Shown here: positions 8,306 through 17,272 of the stretch, piece by piece | Position numbering within the stretch: position 1 is the stretch's first letter | Layout of the letters: every line of letters begins with the position of its first letter | NCBI GenBank assembly: GCA_910584815.1 | Contig: CAJUBT010000002.1 | Coordinates: forward strand, 1,374 to 46,859 | Direction of reading: 5' to 3' | DNA: 45,486 nt | From: an uncultured Christensenella sp. | Lineage (GTDB): Bacteria; Bacillota; Clostridia; Christensenellales; UBA1242 | Program-made: the position numbers and the translations under genes | The notes under the pieces: generated by a model | Told to the model about the DNA's origin: nothing | Database searches by the model: none | The model's input: only the letters and a program-made list of their open reading frames with translations

Positions 8306-8549
8306 AATAACTTCCCTCTATATCTCTAGATTTAAATAAATCATCGTTAAAAAAATCGAAAATTGTAATATCTAACGCTTCACAAATATCAAGCAATGTT
8401 CTTGTTCCCACATTTTTACTTTTGCCATAGGTTATGGTTCTTATTGTTCCTACTTGCAAGCCAGATAATGTTGCAAGTTTGTTTATGGTAATGTTTCTTT
8501 CCGCACACAAGTCAAATATTCTTTTTGTTATGGCTACTTCTAATTTCAT
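8304..8549 (-). CDS. XRE/Cro-CI family DNA-binding regulator
   Basis: An 81-residue single-domain helix-turn-helix protein. The HTH spans about residues 18-40 (ITINKLATLSGLQVGTIRTI), followed by the typical fourth and fifth helices (TLLDICEALDITIFDFF). The short tail has no extra domain. It is divergent from the SLOG-domain gene at 8704. The shared 150-bp region carries a perfect inverted repeat around the forward -10 box, so this protein probably represses the neighbour and perhaps itself. Confidence 0.88.
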   Translation of the reverse strand: MKLEVAITKRIFDLCAERNITINKLATLSGLQVGTIRTITYGKSKNVGTRTLLDICEALDITIFDFFNDDLFKSRDIEGSY

Positions 8550-8610
8550 ATATCTTCCTAAAACAATTTATATTATTAGATTATCAAAAAAATATTGTAA
8601 TTATAGAAGT

Positions 8611-8647
8611 TATAACTTTCATAATATGATATAATATAAAAGTTATA
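8611..8647 (+). promoter_or_regulatory. Extended -10 promoter bracketed by inverted-repeat operator
   Basis: TGATATAAT at 8627-8635 is an extended -10 box with no good -35. It is flanked by a perfect 9-bp inverted repeat, TATAACTTT (8611-8619) and AAAGTTATA (8639-8647). This geometry fits a repressor dimer pair closing the promoter of the 8704 gene. The divergent XRE protein is the obvious candidate. Confidence 0.55.
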
Positions 8648-8703
8648 TATCTCATTGAAAATATAATATGTTAACAATCAAATAATTATACTAAGGAGAA
8701 AAA

Positions 8704-9234
8704 ATGAAAATAGAATTTGATAAAAGCAAAACTTTATGTTTAACTGGACATAGACCAAAAGGATTACCTTGGGGTTACAATGAAAATGATTCTAAATGCA
8801 TTTTGTTTAAAAACAGTTGTAAAAAAATTTTCGTTTCGGCAATAGAATTTGGAATTACAAATTTTATAACTGGTATGGCACAAGGTTTTGATATGCTTGG
8901 AACAGAATTGCTAATAGAATTAAAAAAGGTTTATAAACACATTAAAATTGTTGCTGTAATACCCTGTAAAAATCAAGAAATTAAATGGAATGAAACTTAT
9001 AAAATTAGATATAGAAATATTTTAAAACATTGCGACAAGCAAATAATTTTAAATGAAACATATACCCCAACTTGTATGAATGATAGGAACAAGTTTATGG
9101 TTGATAATTCCGCTTACTGTGTTGCGTGCTATAATGGAAAACCAAGTGGAACAAAAAACACAATTTTATATGCTAAAAAAACGGGCGTTAAAGTAAAAAT
9201 TTTAAACCCTAATGAAATAAATTCAACTTATTAA
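8704..9234 (+). CDS. SLOG-domain protein of the YpsA/DUF1273 type
   Basis: The 176-residue product opens with KTLCLTGHRPKGLPWGY, the signature of DUF1273/YpsA proteins, which have a Rossmann-like SLOG nucleotide-binding fold. The second motif ITGMAQGFDMLGTELLIEL and the third, near residues 137-153 (AYCVACYNGKPSGTKNTI), complete the fold. SLOG proteins bind nucleotide-derived ligands. YpsA influences cell division in Bacillus, and other SLOG proteins act in conflict systems. The RBS is AAGGAG. Its partner is the divergent XRE regulator. Confidence 0.85.
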   Translation: MKIEFDKSKTLCLTGHRPKGLPWGYNENDSKCILFKNSCKKIFVSAIEFGITNFITGMAQGFDMLGTELLIELKKVYKHIKIVAVIPCKNQEIKWNETYKIRYRNILKHCDKQIILNETYTPTCMNDRNKFMVDNSAYCVACYNGKPSGTKNTILYAKKTGVKVKILNPNEINSTY

Positions 9235-9574
9235 AAATTTCTATAAAAAATGTAATAATAAATTAATAATAATTAAATAAACTTTTAATGTTAATGGCAA
9301 ATTTTGTTTGTTATATTTTTTTTTAACATATTTATTTTTTATATTTATTTTAAAACAGTAATTTTATATTTATTATTTAACTTTATTTTAAATATGCTTT
9401 TTTTAGCATTATATTAAATATGTCTCTTTTTAAATATATCTCTACTTTATATTAAAAAATTTTTAACATTAAAGGCAATAAAAACAAAAAAAAGAACACT
9501 TATTAAAGTGGTCTTTTTTTTATAGTTGTTATAATTTGTTTTAATTTTTTGTTATGGCAATATGATTAAAATAA
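9235..9574. other. AT-rich intergenic region between convergent genes
   Basis: This 340-bp stretch between the SLOG gene (+) and dnaJ (-) holds a bidirectional terminator near its right end and otherwise low-complexity A/T sequence. No ORF with an RBS and no RNA gene was recognised. Confidence 0.6.
9485..9521. terminator. Bidirectional terminator between SLOG gene and dnaJ
   Basis: Arms AGAACACTT and AAGTGGTCT (one mismatch) with a short ATTA loop are flanked by an A8 tract on the left and T8 on the right, so it can serve both converging units. Confidence 0.7.
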
Positions 9575-10720
9575 TTATAATTTTGATAGTTTATCTTGGT
9601 AAGATTTAAACTTTTTGTAACTTGATAGAGAGATATTATCATCTAATTTTTCTACAAGTTCTTTTTCGTATTTTGAAATATCTTTTGGCATTTCTATGCG
9701 TACGGTTACAATTAAATCGCCATACACATCTTTTTGCAGATATTTAATACCTTTATTTTTTAATTTAAACACAGTGTTTGGCTGAGTTAAGGCTGGAATA
9801 GTTAAATCGTAAAAACCATCGGTTGTTGGAATTTTAATTTTTCCGCCTAGGCAAGCAGTTGTAAATGGAATTGGTAAATCTAGCAACAAGTTATACCCTT
9901 CTCTAACCAAAATTGGATGTTGTTCTACAGAAACATTAATTAGTAAGTCTCCATTAGGGCCATTGCGAACAGAAGCATTGCCTTTGCCACGCAAGGTTAT
10001 TGTTTGGTCATCATCAATTCCTGCAGGAATTTTAATTTTAATTTCCTGATTTGCTTTTATGTTGCCTTTGCCGTTACAATCTGGACATTTAGTTTTAACA
10101 ATTTTGCCAGTTGCGTTACAAGTTTTGCAAGGGCCAACATTAACCATTTGCCCAAATATTGTGTTTTGAGTGTATCTTGCCTGACCTGTTCCATTACAAT
10201 CTGGGCAGGTTTCGTATTCTCTGCCATTTTTTGCACCAGTGCCGTTACAATGGGAACATTTATCAAGTTTAGTAACTTTTATTGTTTTTTCGCAACCAAA
10301 AACGGCTTCTTTAAAACTTAAGTTTACATTAACTTCTATATCTTCACCAGCAACTTGAACTTCAGTTTTTCTGCTGCTTCCGCCACCGAAAGAAGAGAAA
10401 ATATCAAAAATATCTTCAAAACCACTAAAACCGCCAGTGCTAAATCTTCCGCCAAAACCGCCACCATTGTTTGCACCACCAAAGAAGTCGTTAGGATTGC
10501 CGCTAGCAGAACCAAATTGATCGTAATTAGACCTTTTACCACTATCTCCTAAAACTTCATAGGCTTCGTTAACTTCTTTAAATTTTTTGGCACATTCTGG
10601 GTCGTTTGGGTGCAAGTCGGGGTGATATAGTTTTGCTAATTTTCTGTAGGCAGATTTAATATCATCTTGGCTTGCACTTTTACTTACCCCCAAAATGTCA
10701 TAATAATCTTTATTTGGCAT
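9575..10720 (-). CDS. dnaJ: Co-chaperone DnaJ (Hsp40)
   Basis: A type-I DnaJ of 381 residues. The J domain has the HPD motif (YHPDLHP) near residues 34-36. A Gly/Phe-rich linker follows, including GGFGGRFSTGGFSGF. The zinc domain has four Cx2CxGxG-type repeats (CSHCNGTG, CPDCNGTG, CKTCNATG, CPDCNGKG), the third with Ala in place of the first Gly. The C-terminal substrate-binding domains complete it. It stimulates DnaK ATPase and delivers unfolded clients. It is the last gene of the hrcA-grpE-dnaK-dnaJ cluster, 89 bp after dnaK. Confidence 0.98.
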   Translation of the reverse strand: MPNKDYYDILGVSKSASQDDIKSAYRKLAKLYHPDLHPNDPECAKKFKEVNEAYEVLGDSGKRSNYDQFGSASGNPNDFFGGANNGGGFGGRFSTGGFSGFEDIFDIFSSFGGGSSRKTEVQVAGEDIEVNVNLSFKEAVFGCEKTIKVTKLDKCSHCNGTGAKNGREYETCPDCNGTGQARYTQNTIFGQMVNVGPCKTCNATGKIVKTKCPDCNGKGNIKANQEIKIKIPAGIDDDQTITLRGKGNASVRNGPNGDLLINVSVEQHPILVREGYNLLLDLPIPFTTACLGGKIKIPTTDGFYDLTIPALTQPNTVFKLKNKGIKYLQKDVYGDLIVTVRIEMPKDISKYEKELVEKLDDNISLSSYKKFKSYQDKLSKL

Positions 10721-10809
10721 TTTGAAATTTTTACCCCTTATTTGTATATATACTTAAAGTATATTAAATTTAGTAACTATTTTTTGTTTAGGTTTAGAAA
10801 TTTTGAAAA

Positions 10810-12669
10810 TTACTTTTCATCTTTATCTTTTTTATCTTTCTTTTTGTCTTTTTTGTCATCTATTATAATTTCTTCATCTTTATCTTCAGTTTTTTCGCCA
10901 TTTTCTGCTTCTTGTTTTTCTTTTGCTTCTTTAGAAGCTTGAACATAAAGGTTAGAAATTATTCCGCTTGAATTTGTTGAAAGTTCTTCAAGTGCTTTTC
11001 TAATTTGTTCAACATCATCGGTTTCAATGTCTTTTTTGCATTTATCAATAGCATTTTGAAGAGTGTTTTTATCATCTTCACTAATTTTATCGCCATTTTC
11101 TTTTAGCATTTTTTCAAGAGAAATTATCATACTTTCTGCATTATTTTTTGTTTCAAACAACTCTTTTTTCTTTTTATCTTCTTCTGCAAATTTTTCGGCT
11201 TCTTTAATTGCTTGGTCGATATCTTTATCGCTTAAATTTGAAGAAGCTGTAATTGTTATTGATTGTTCCTTATTTGTGCCAAGGTCTTTTGCTGAAACGT
11301 GAACAATACCGTTTGCATCGATATCGAAAGTAACTTCAATTTGAGGGATTCCTCTTGGTGCTGGTGGAATGTCTACAAGGCTAAATCTTCCAAGGGTTTT
11401 ATTTCCGCTAGCAAATTCTCTTTCACCTTGTAAAACGTGAATATCAACACCTGGTTGGTTATCGGTTGCGGTTGAGAAAATTTGAGATTTTTTTGTTGGG
11501 ATTGTTGTGTTTCTTTCAATTAATTTTGTGAATATTCCGCCTAAGGTTTCAATTCCAAGAGAAAGAGGAGTTACATCTAGAAGTAAAACATCTTTAACTT
11601 CGCCAGCAAGAACACCACCTTGAATTGCAGCACCAAGTGCAACACATTCATCTGGGTTAATACCTTTAAATGGTTCTTTACCTGTTATTTTTTTAACTTC
11701 TTCCACAACGGCAGGTATTCTGGTTGAACCACCAACTAAAATAACTTTGTCTATTTCATTTAAGTTAAGTTTACTATCTTTAATTGCTTTGTTAACAGCT
11801 TGGCTTGTGCGTTCTACAAGGTCGCTTGTAATGCTATCGAATTTTGCTCTGCTTAAGTCGTATTCAAAATGTTTTGGGCCTGTTGCATCTGCTGTTATAA
11901 ATGGTAGGTTTATTGTTGTTTTTGTAACGCTTGATAGGTCTATTTTTGCTTTTTCTGCTGCTTCTTTAATTCTTTGCATTGCAAGTTTATCTTTAGATAA
12001 ATCTATACCTTCTTTATTTTTAAATTCATCTACAATAAGGTCCATAATTCGTTTATCAAAGTCGTCACCACCAAGGCGGTTATCTCCAGCTGTTGAAATA
12101 ACTTCAAAAACACCTTCTCCAATTTCAAGAATTGAAACATCGAAAGTACCACCACCTAGGTCATAAACTAAAATTTTGTGGTTTTTGCCATCTTGTTTAT
12201 CTAAACCATAAGCAAGAGAGGCTGCTGTTGGTTCGTTAATAATTCTTAAAACTTCTAACCCTGCAATTTTGCCAGCATCTTTAGTTGCTTGCCTTTGGCT
12301 GTCTGTGAAATAAGCAGGAACTGTGATAACTGCTTGGGTTACTTTTTGACCAAGATAACTTTCGGCATCTTTTTTAAGTTTTTGTAAAATCATTGCTGAA
12401 ATTTCTTGAGGTGAATAACTTTTACCTTCAATATCTACTCTGTAATCGCTACCCATTTCTCTTTTAATAGAAATAATTGTGTTTTCTGGATTAACTATTG
12501 CTTGGCGTTTTGCAACTTGACCAACAAGCCTTTCTCCTTTTGCAAATGCAACAACCGATGGAGTTGTTCTATCTCCCTCTGCGTTAGCAATAACAACAGG
12601 TTCTTTTCCTTCCATAACTGCTACACAAGAGTTTGTTGTTCCTAAGTCTATACCTATAACTTTTCCCAT
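10810..12669 (-). CDS. dnaK: Chaperone DnaK (Hsp70)
   Basis: A full-length 619-residue Hsp70. The ATPase domain shows GIDLGTTNSCVAV at the start, the DLGGGTFDVSIL phosphate-2 loop and GGSTRIPAV. The linker and substrate-binding domain contain DVTPLSLGIETLGG. The C-terminal tail is a low-complexity Asp/Lys run in place of the common glutamate-rich end. It is preceded by AAGGAG. Heat-shock control would come from the CIRCE upstream of hrcA; no second CIRCE was found in the 311-bp gap before dnaK. Confidence 0.98.
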   Translation of the reverse strand: MGKVIGIDLGTTNSCVAVMEGKEPVVIANAEGDRTTPSVVAFAKGERLVGQVAKRQAIVNPENTIISIKREMGSDYRVDIEGKSYSPQEISAMILQKLKKDAESYLGQKVTQAVITVPAYFTDSQRQATKDAGKIAGLEVLRIINEPTAASLAYGLDKQDGKNHKILVYDLGGGTFDVSILEIGEGVFEVISTAGDNRLGGDDFDKRIMDLIVDEFKNKEGIDLSKDKLAMQRIKEAAEKAKIDLSSVTKTTINLPFITADATGPKHFEYDLSRAKFDSITSDLVERTSQAVNKAIKDSKLNLNEIDKVILVGGSTRIPAVVEEVKKITGKEPFKGINPDECVALGAAIQGGVLAGEVKDVLLLDVTPLSLGIETLGGIFTKLIERNTTIPTKKSQIFSTATDNQPGVDIHVLQGEREFASGNKTLGRFSLVDIPPAPRGIPQIEVTFDIDANGIVHVSAKDLGTNKEQSITITASSNLSDKDIDQAIKEAEKFAEEDKKKKELFETKNNAESMIISLEKMLKENGDKISEDDKNTLQNAIDKCKKDIETDDVEQIRKALEELSTNSSGIISNLYVQASKEAKEKQEAENGEKTEDKDEEIIIDDKKDKKKDKKDKDEK

Positions 12670-12980
12670 AATTTTTAATCTCCTTAATGTTTTTAAAATT
12701 AATTTATTTTCTTTTTTTAAAATTTTTGTTTGAGTTTTTAGTTTAAATTAGAACCTAATTAAACTTTTATATTTTAAAAATTTTGCACTTAATTTTTATT
12801 TTAGTTTCATAAAACTATTTAATTGTTTTAAAGTGTAAAATTTTAAAAACCAATTTATTTTTTATGTTTATTTTTTTATAAAATTTACATATTGAAAAAG
12901 CAATTTTTATAATTTAAATTTTTTATTTTATTTTGTTTTTTTGTGATTTTCTTTATTTAAATTTAAATGTTTTTTAAAAG
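12670..12980. other. AT-rich gap between grpE and dnaK
   Basis: About 311 bp of low-complexity A/T sequence apart from the dnaK RBS. I found no CIRCE half-sites, clear promoter or terminator, so dnaK may depend on read-through from the hrcA promoter. Confidence 0.5.
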
Positions 12981-13568
12981 TTATTTAGCAACTATAACTT
13001 GAGAAAATTTTATAACTTTTTCGCCCTTTGTATAGCCACTTTCTAACTCTTCTACTATAGTGCCAGATTCAGCATTTTCATCTTCAACTAAAGCAACTGC
13101 GTTATGAATTTCGGCATTAAAAGGCTCTCCTACGCATTTTATACGCTTTACGCCCAATTTTTCGAGTTCTTGCAAAATGTTTTTTTCAATTAAATTAATG
13201 CCACTTATGCTTGCTTTATCGGTTATTATTTTCTTTGCCTTTTTAAAGGAATCTAGCGCTGGCAAAAGTGTTTCAACTGCTTTTGTAAGGCCATCTTCTT
13301 TTGCTTGTTTTATTTCTTCTCTAGTTCTTCTTTTATAGTTTTCAAATTCAGTTTCATACTCTTTATGTTTGTTAATAAATTCAGCAAACTGATACTTTAG
13401 TTTTATATATTCTTCGTTAGGCACACAGTCTAATTTAGAGTGCATTTTTCCCTTCTCTTCTTCGGGTGCTTTTTGTGTTTTTGTTTGCTCTTCATTACAG
13501 CCACATTTTTTAAAATTTTCTTTATTTTGTTTTTTAATTTCCTCTTTTTCTTCTTTGTTATTTGACAT
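12981..13568 (-). CDS. grpE: Nucleotide exchange factor GrpE
   Basis: I place the start at the ATG at 13568 (MSNNKEEKEE). GGAGG lies about 7 bp upstream of it but only 1 bp upstream of an alternative ATG two codons earlier. The product has a charged disordered N-terminus, a long coiled-coil helix (about residues 50-95, including YETEFENYKRRTREEI, the GrpE core) and a beta-domain with HNAVALVEDENAESGTIVEELESGY. GrpE releases ADP from DnaK. It lies 15 bp after hrcA. An odd detail is two cysteines in the N-terminal tail (KKCGCNEE). Confidence 0.95.
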   Translation of the reverse strand: MSNNKEEKEEIKKQNKENFKKCGCNEEQTKTQKAPEEEKGKMHSKLDCVPNEEYIKLKYQFAEFINKHKEYETEFENYKRRTREEIKQAKEDGLTKAVETLLPALDSFKKAKKIITDKASISGINLIEKNILQELEKLGVKRIKCVGEPFNAEIHNAVALVEDENAESGTIVEELESGYTKGEKVIKFSQVIVAK

Positions 13569-13583
13569 TTTCATCCCTCCTTT

Positions 13584-14621
13584 TTAACTTTTATTTTTAA
13601 GTTCATCTGATATATATTTTAGGACACTAGCAACAGTTGCATAATCTATTCGTTCTGGGCCTATAACTCCTACTGTTGCCACTTTTTTGCCATCTAGTAT
13701 AAGTGGGGCTTTAATAACTGCACATTCGCTTAACTCTCTTACATTGTTTTCAGAACCTATTTTAACAGTTATTCCCTCTTCATTAGTAGTGTCAAAAACA
13801 TCGTGCAAACTTTGTTTATCATCTAACACTTGTAAAATGTTTTTGGCTTTTTCTACTGAACTAAAATCTGGGCTTTCTAACATTTTTATTAAGCCTTTGT
13901 TAGAAACATTGCTGTTTGTGTTGTTTTGGCAAGAACTTAAAACTGAAAGCACAAGTTTAAAAACTTCTTCATATTTCTGCATACTTTTTTGAATACTTTC
14001 GTTAAAGGTTGAAATGTTTTGAGTCATAAAATTTATGCTTTTTTCTTTAAATATGTCGGTGAAAACTTGAGAAGCATTATCACAATCTTGCCTAGTTATG
14101 TTTTGGGGTGCAGACACTGTGTTAGAAATTGCACCAACATTTGTATCTATTAACACAAGAACTTGGTTACTTATCATAAACAGCACTTGAACACTTTTAA
14201 CAATTAAGTTATCTAACCCATCCATCATAACAACAGTTGGATAATTTATAGTGTTAGAAATTGTTTTTGAAATGCTATCTACAATTTCGCTAAGGTTTCG
14301 TGTTCTTGAAAACATTTGGTTTTTAATTTCTTTTAAAGCATTTGTGTTGCTTTCTGTTGTTTGAAGAATATGATTAACAAAAAACCTATATCCCTTTGTT
14401 GTTGGAACTCTGCCACTAGAGGTGTGGAGTTGTTTTAAGTAGCCCATTGCCTCTAAGGTGTTTAATTCGTTACGAATTGTGGCGGTTGATATGTTGTGAA
14501 ATTCTGTTTGCTGAACTAGAAGGCTTGTTATGGGACTTGCTTGCTTAATGTAATTATCTATTGCATTAAACAATATGTTAGACCTTCTTGTTGAAAGCAT
14601 TGGCAAATTATCGTTTTCCAT
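13584..14621 (-). CDS. hrcA: Heat-inducible transcription repressor HrcA
   Basis: The start is taken at the ATG at 14621 (MENDNLPMLSTRR) because AAAAGGAG sits just upstream; an in-frame ATG 24 bp earlier would bury it. The 345-residue product has the N-terminal winged-helix part (ISTATIRNELNTLEAMGYLKQLHTSSGRVPT, the HrcA hallmark), then the GAF-like and dimerisation regions ending with IGPERIDYATV. HrcA binds CIRCE and represses chaperone genes. A CIRCE lies 150 bp upstream, so the operon is autoregulated. Confidence 0.97.
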   Translation of the reverse strand: MENDNLPMLSTRRSNILFNAIDNYIKQASPITSLLVQQTEFHNISTATIRNELNTLEAMGYLKQLHTSSGRVPTTKGYRFFVNHILQTTESNTNALKEIKNQMFSRTRNLSEIVDSISKTISNTINYPTVVMMDGLDNLIVKSVQVLFMISNQVLVLIDTNVGAISNTVSAPQNITRQDCDNASQVFTDIFKEKSINFMTQNISTFNESIQKSMQKYEEVFKLVLSVLSSCQNNTNSNVSNKGLIKMLESPDFSSVEKAKNILQVLDDKQSLHDVFDTTNEEGITVKIGSENNVRELSECAVIKAPLILDGKKVATVGVIGPERIDYATVASVLKYISDELKNKS

Positions 14622-14770
14622 AACACTCCTTTTTTTAAAATTCATATTAAAATTTAATGGTTATTATTTACTTAAAACTTTTTACTTAAAATTTATTTTG
14701 CTTTTAATTCTTCAATTTTAAAAAATTTTAATTAAACAACTTAAAAATTAGCAGTTAATTATGTTAATTA

Positions 14771-14797
14771 TTAGCACTCTTTATTTATGAGTGCTAG
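14771..14797 (-). promoter_or_regulatory. CIRCE operator (HrcA binding site)
   Basis: TTAGCACTC, nine bases, then GAGTGCTAG on the plus strand. It matches the canonical inverted repeat except for the final G instead of A. It overlaps the start point of the promoter just upstream. Confidence 0.95.
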
Positions 14798-14801
14798 CAC
14801 T

Positions 14802-14829
14802 ATTATATGCATAAAAAATAAAAAGTCAA
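14802..14829 (-). promoter_or_regulatory. Promoter of hrcA-grpE-dnaK-dnaJ
   Basis: On the minus strand TTGACT (14829-14824), a 16-bp spacer and TATAAT (14807-14802). The predicted start is around 14795, inside CIRCE, so bound HrcA would block initiation. Confidence 0.8.
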
Positions 14830-15064
14830 CAAATTTATGCCAACTTTTTAATTTTTTTTATTTTTTTATTAATTTTATTTTATTCTTTATTTAATTTTTA
14901 AACTAGCTACATTAATTTAACTTTACTTTATTATATAAGGTTAGTTTAAATATAAGGTTTATTTATAAACTATATTATGTTAATAATATTATATATTTAA
15001 TTTTATAATATCATTATATATTATAATAATTATATACTTAATATATTATTACCATATTTCATTT

Positions 15065-15826
15065 TCACATTTGTTCTAATACTGGGAATTCGTTTCGGAA
15101 AAGTTTTTGTTCTTCTAAATTTAATTTTGCTGTAACAATACCCTCTTCTTTATCTAGCGAATTTAAAACATTGCCATCAAACGAAATTATTTTTGTGCCA
15201 CCACAAACTTTATTTCCTGTTTGGTTACAAGCACAAAAATAAGTTTGGTTTTCAATAGCCCTTGCCTTAGTTAAAATATCCCAAGCAATAGTTCCTGTTT
15301 TTAAGTTAAAATGAGCTGGAAGAAAAATTACTTCTACCCCATTTTTTGTTAGTTCTCTAAAATATTCTGGAAACCTTAAATCGAAACAAATGCCAATGCC
15401 AATTTTGGTATTATCTAAAGTTACTATTCCAAGGGTTTTTCCTTTATCAACTTCATCGGCCTCATCAAATTTAAAATCTGGACGGTTTACAGCATACATA
15501 TACTTTTTATCGTACCTACCAACAATTTCGCCATTTCTATTTATGGCAAAGGCAGTATTAGTTGTTTTAACTGTGTTTTTTTGTTTTAGAGCAACACTAC
15601 CTAAAATTATGTTTATATTTTTTTGTTTTGCAAAAGTTTGAAAAGGTTTAAGTTCATCTATTTCAATAATTCCACTTTCATAATCTCTACCCCAGTACAA
15701 AAAAAGTTCTGACAGACAAATTATGTCTGGTTTTTCATTACTAGCTTTTTCAAGCAAGTTTAATGCTTTTTCCATATTCTGCTGTTTATTGCCATCGCTT
15801 TCCATTTGAATGAGAGATACCTTCAT
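15065..15826 (-). CDS. Carbon-nitrogen hydrolase (nitrilase superfamily)
   Basis: A 253-residue amidohydrolase with the catalytic triad visible: Glu40 (CLSELF), Lys107 or Lys108 (RYDKKYMY) and Cys147 (GIGICFDLRFPE). Length and motifs fit the branch containing omega-amidase and related small-amide hydrolases. The family hydrolyses C-N bonds of amides or nitriles; the substrate cannot be told from sequence. It is not obviously co-transcribed with hrcA (more than 400 bp between start codon regions on the other side) and lies 213 bp downstream of the first kinase-like paralogue. It ends in TGA. Confidence 0.88.
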   Translation of the reverse strand: MKVSLIQMESDGNKQQNMEKALNLLEKASNEKPDIICLSELFLYWGRDYESGIIEIDELKPFQTFAKQKNINIILGSVALKQKNTVKTTNTAFAINRNGEIVGRYDKKYMYAVNRPDFKFDEADEVDKGKTLGIVTLDNTKIGIGICFDLRFPEYFRELTKNGVEVIFLPAHFNLKTGTIAWDILTKARAIENQTYFCACNQTGNKVCGGTKIISFDGNVLNSLDKEEGIVTAKLNLEEQKLFRNEFPVLEQM

Positions 15827-16039
15827 AAAGTTTTTCTCCTTTATAGTTTTAAAAAACTTAAACTTTAATTAAAATTTAGAAATATTTTTTTGCTATAAAT
15901 TAATTATTAACAAAATTTAAATTTAAAAAATTTGTTAAGTATTATTTTATTAGTTTAATTTATTATTTTTATTATATATTATAAGCGGTTAAATTTGCTA
16001 GCATTTAAAACAATTAAGTTTAAATATTTTTTATTTTTT

Positions 16040-16972
16040 TTACTGTTGAATTAAAGTTTCGGCAACTTCTTCAAAAGACCTTTCTAAAAATTCAGCATAT
16101 TTAGGTTCAACTTCATAACCTATTGTATCTTTAATATCTTGTGCTACTGCCATTGGACTTACAGAGCCAATTTCTTCGGCTAATTCCTTTTTATCAACTA
16201 AGTTTGCAAACAATTCATTTCCTCTAAATTCATCCAACACCTCTTCCCTTAGCAAAGTTGTTCCATTAAAGTCTGTATGATAGTAGCACCCTTTTTGGTT
16301 TAGCATATCAAGTTCCACATCACTAAGGGACATTCTTTTAAAACTATTAAAACCACTTAGTTCGTAGTCTATACTAAGCACATCATCTGCTTTCTGCACT
16401 ATTGTTGAGGTTTTGCTAGTTTGTCCAAAAGCATCAACAGTTTCTTGTTGATTCCAATAACTAAGCACTTTATAATAAAAATTTTCATCGTGTCTGTCTG
16501 AATTATAACTTGCAGTGTCGAATACTCTCAATTTTGTTTGTTGCTGCAAGGCACGCAAAGTAAAGTATTTAGAATAATCTACAAATGTTGTGTTTGGATT
16601 TAAAAAATCTAAATTGTTTCTATCTTCACTATCTATAACAGAACTTATAAAATTACAAGCAAGTTGAATTGAAGAGTTTGTAGCAACATCGTTAGAAACA
16701 ATAATGTTACTTGATAAAACTGATGCAGGCAAATATAAAGCACTGGAAATACCAGCCTTTGCATATATTTGGCTAAGTAAAATTTCGGGGTCGAAGGCTC
16801 TTTTAAGGTTAAAGTCTCTTGGGGCTTTTGTGTAGAACCTTGAACCATTTATATTATAAACCCTTATTCTTCCGCTTTTTTTAAGTTGTTGTGCTGGAAG
16901 GTCTTCTAATGGTAGTACACCATCTTTATAGGCTTTTTGTTTATAATATTTTAGAAGCCCATTATCGTACAT
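16040..16972 (-). CDS. DRHxxN kinase-like protein, paralogue A of five
   Basis: A 310-residue soluble protein with no signal peptide. It starts MYDNGLLKYYKQ, the mark of the family. The kinase-like elements are Lys49 after INGSRFYT (candidate ATP-binding Lys), Glu63 in PEILLSQIY, the catalytic-type DRHDEN at 159-164, and Asp202 in VLSIDYELSG (candidate metal-binding Asp). This D-R-H-x-x-N plus downstream Asp is the pattern of PI3/PI4 kinases and of HipA-type Ser/Thr kinases. A is the most diverged copy: Tyr replaces Phe after the second Asp. The C-terminal region (IKDTIGYEVEPKY...FLERSFEEVAE) is shared by all copies. Kinase activity and substrate are inference. Confidence 0.7.
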   Translation of the reverse strand: MYDNGLLKYYKQKAYKDGVLPLEDLPAQQLKKSGRIRVYNINGSRFYTKAPRDFNLKRAFDPEILLSQIYAKAGISSALYLPASVLSSNIIVSNDVATNSSIQLACNFISSVIDSEDRNNLDFLNPNTTFVDYSKYFTLRALQQQTKLRVFDTASYNSDRHDENFYYKVLSYWNQQETVDAFGQTSKTSTIVQKADDVLSIDYELSGFNSFKRMSLSDVELDMLNQKGCYYHTDFNGTTLLREEVLDEFRGNELFANLVDKKELAEEIGSVSPMAVAQDIKDTIGYEVEPKYAEFLERSFEEVAETLIQQ

Positions 16973-17272
16973 TTAATTATTCCTTTATATGTTTTATTTG
17001 TATCTTTTTTAATATAAATTTTATATTTAAATTTTTAGCTATTATATTTTTTTAGTTTAAAAAGCAATTTTATTTTTTATAATATCAATTTTATAATATA
17101 TTTATATTGCATTTTAATTTTATAATATTTTTAAAAAAATTATTTTAATTTAAATTAATAATATCTTTTGTTATTAACACTTTATTAAAACTTATATAAA
17201 TTGCTTTTATATTAAAATATTATCACAAAAATTAGAAGCTGCAATTATACAAATTTATATTTACAATATTTT
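16973..17272. other. AT-rich spacer between paralogues A and B
   Basis: About 300 bp of A/T-rich sequence with no ORF. Spacing within the array grows towards the hrcA side (54, 53, 147 and 300 bp), so paralogue A may have its own promoter, though I cannot point to clear boxes. Confidence 0.4.

Noticed and set aside
10004..12166. Several plus-strand frames within dnaJ and dnaK
   Set aside because: They are antisense shadows of highly conserved chaperone genes with no RBS and low-complexity translations.
14771..14797. TTAGCAC in CIRCE as a fifth TTAG array
   Set aside because: It is a single inverted repeat with the exact CIRCE layout in front of hrcA; no 10-bp direct repetition is present.
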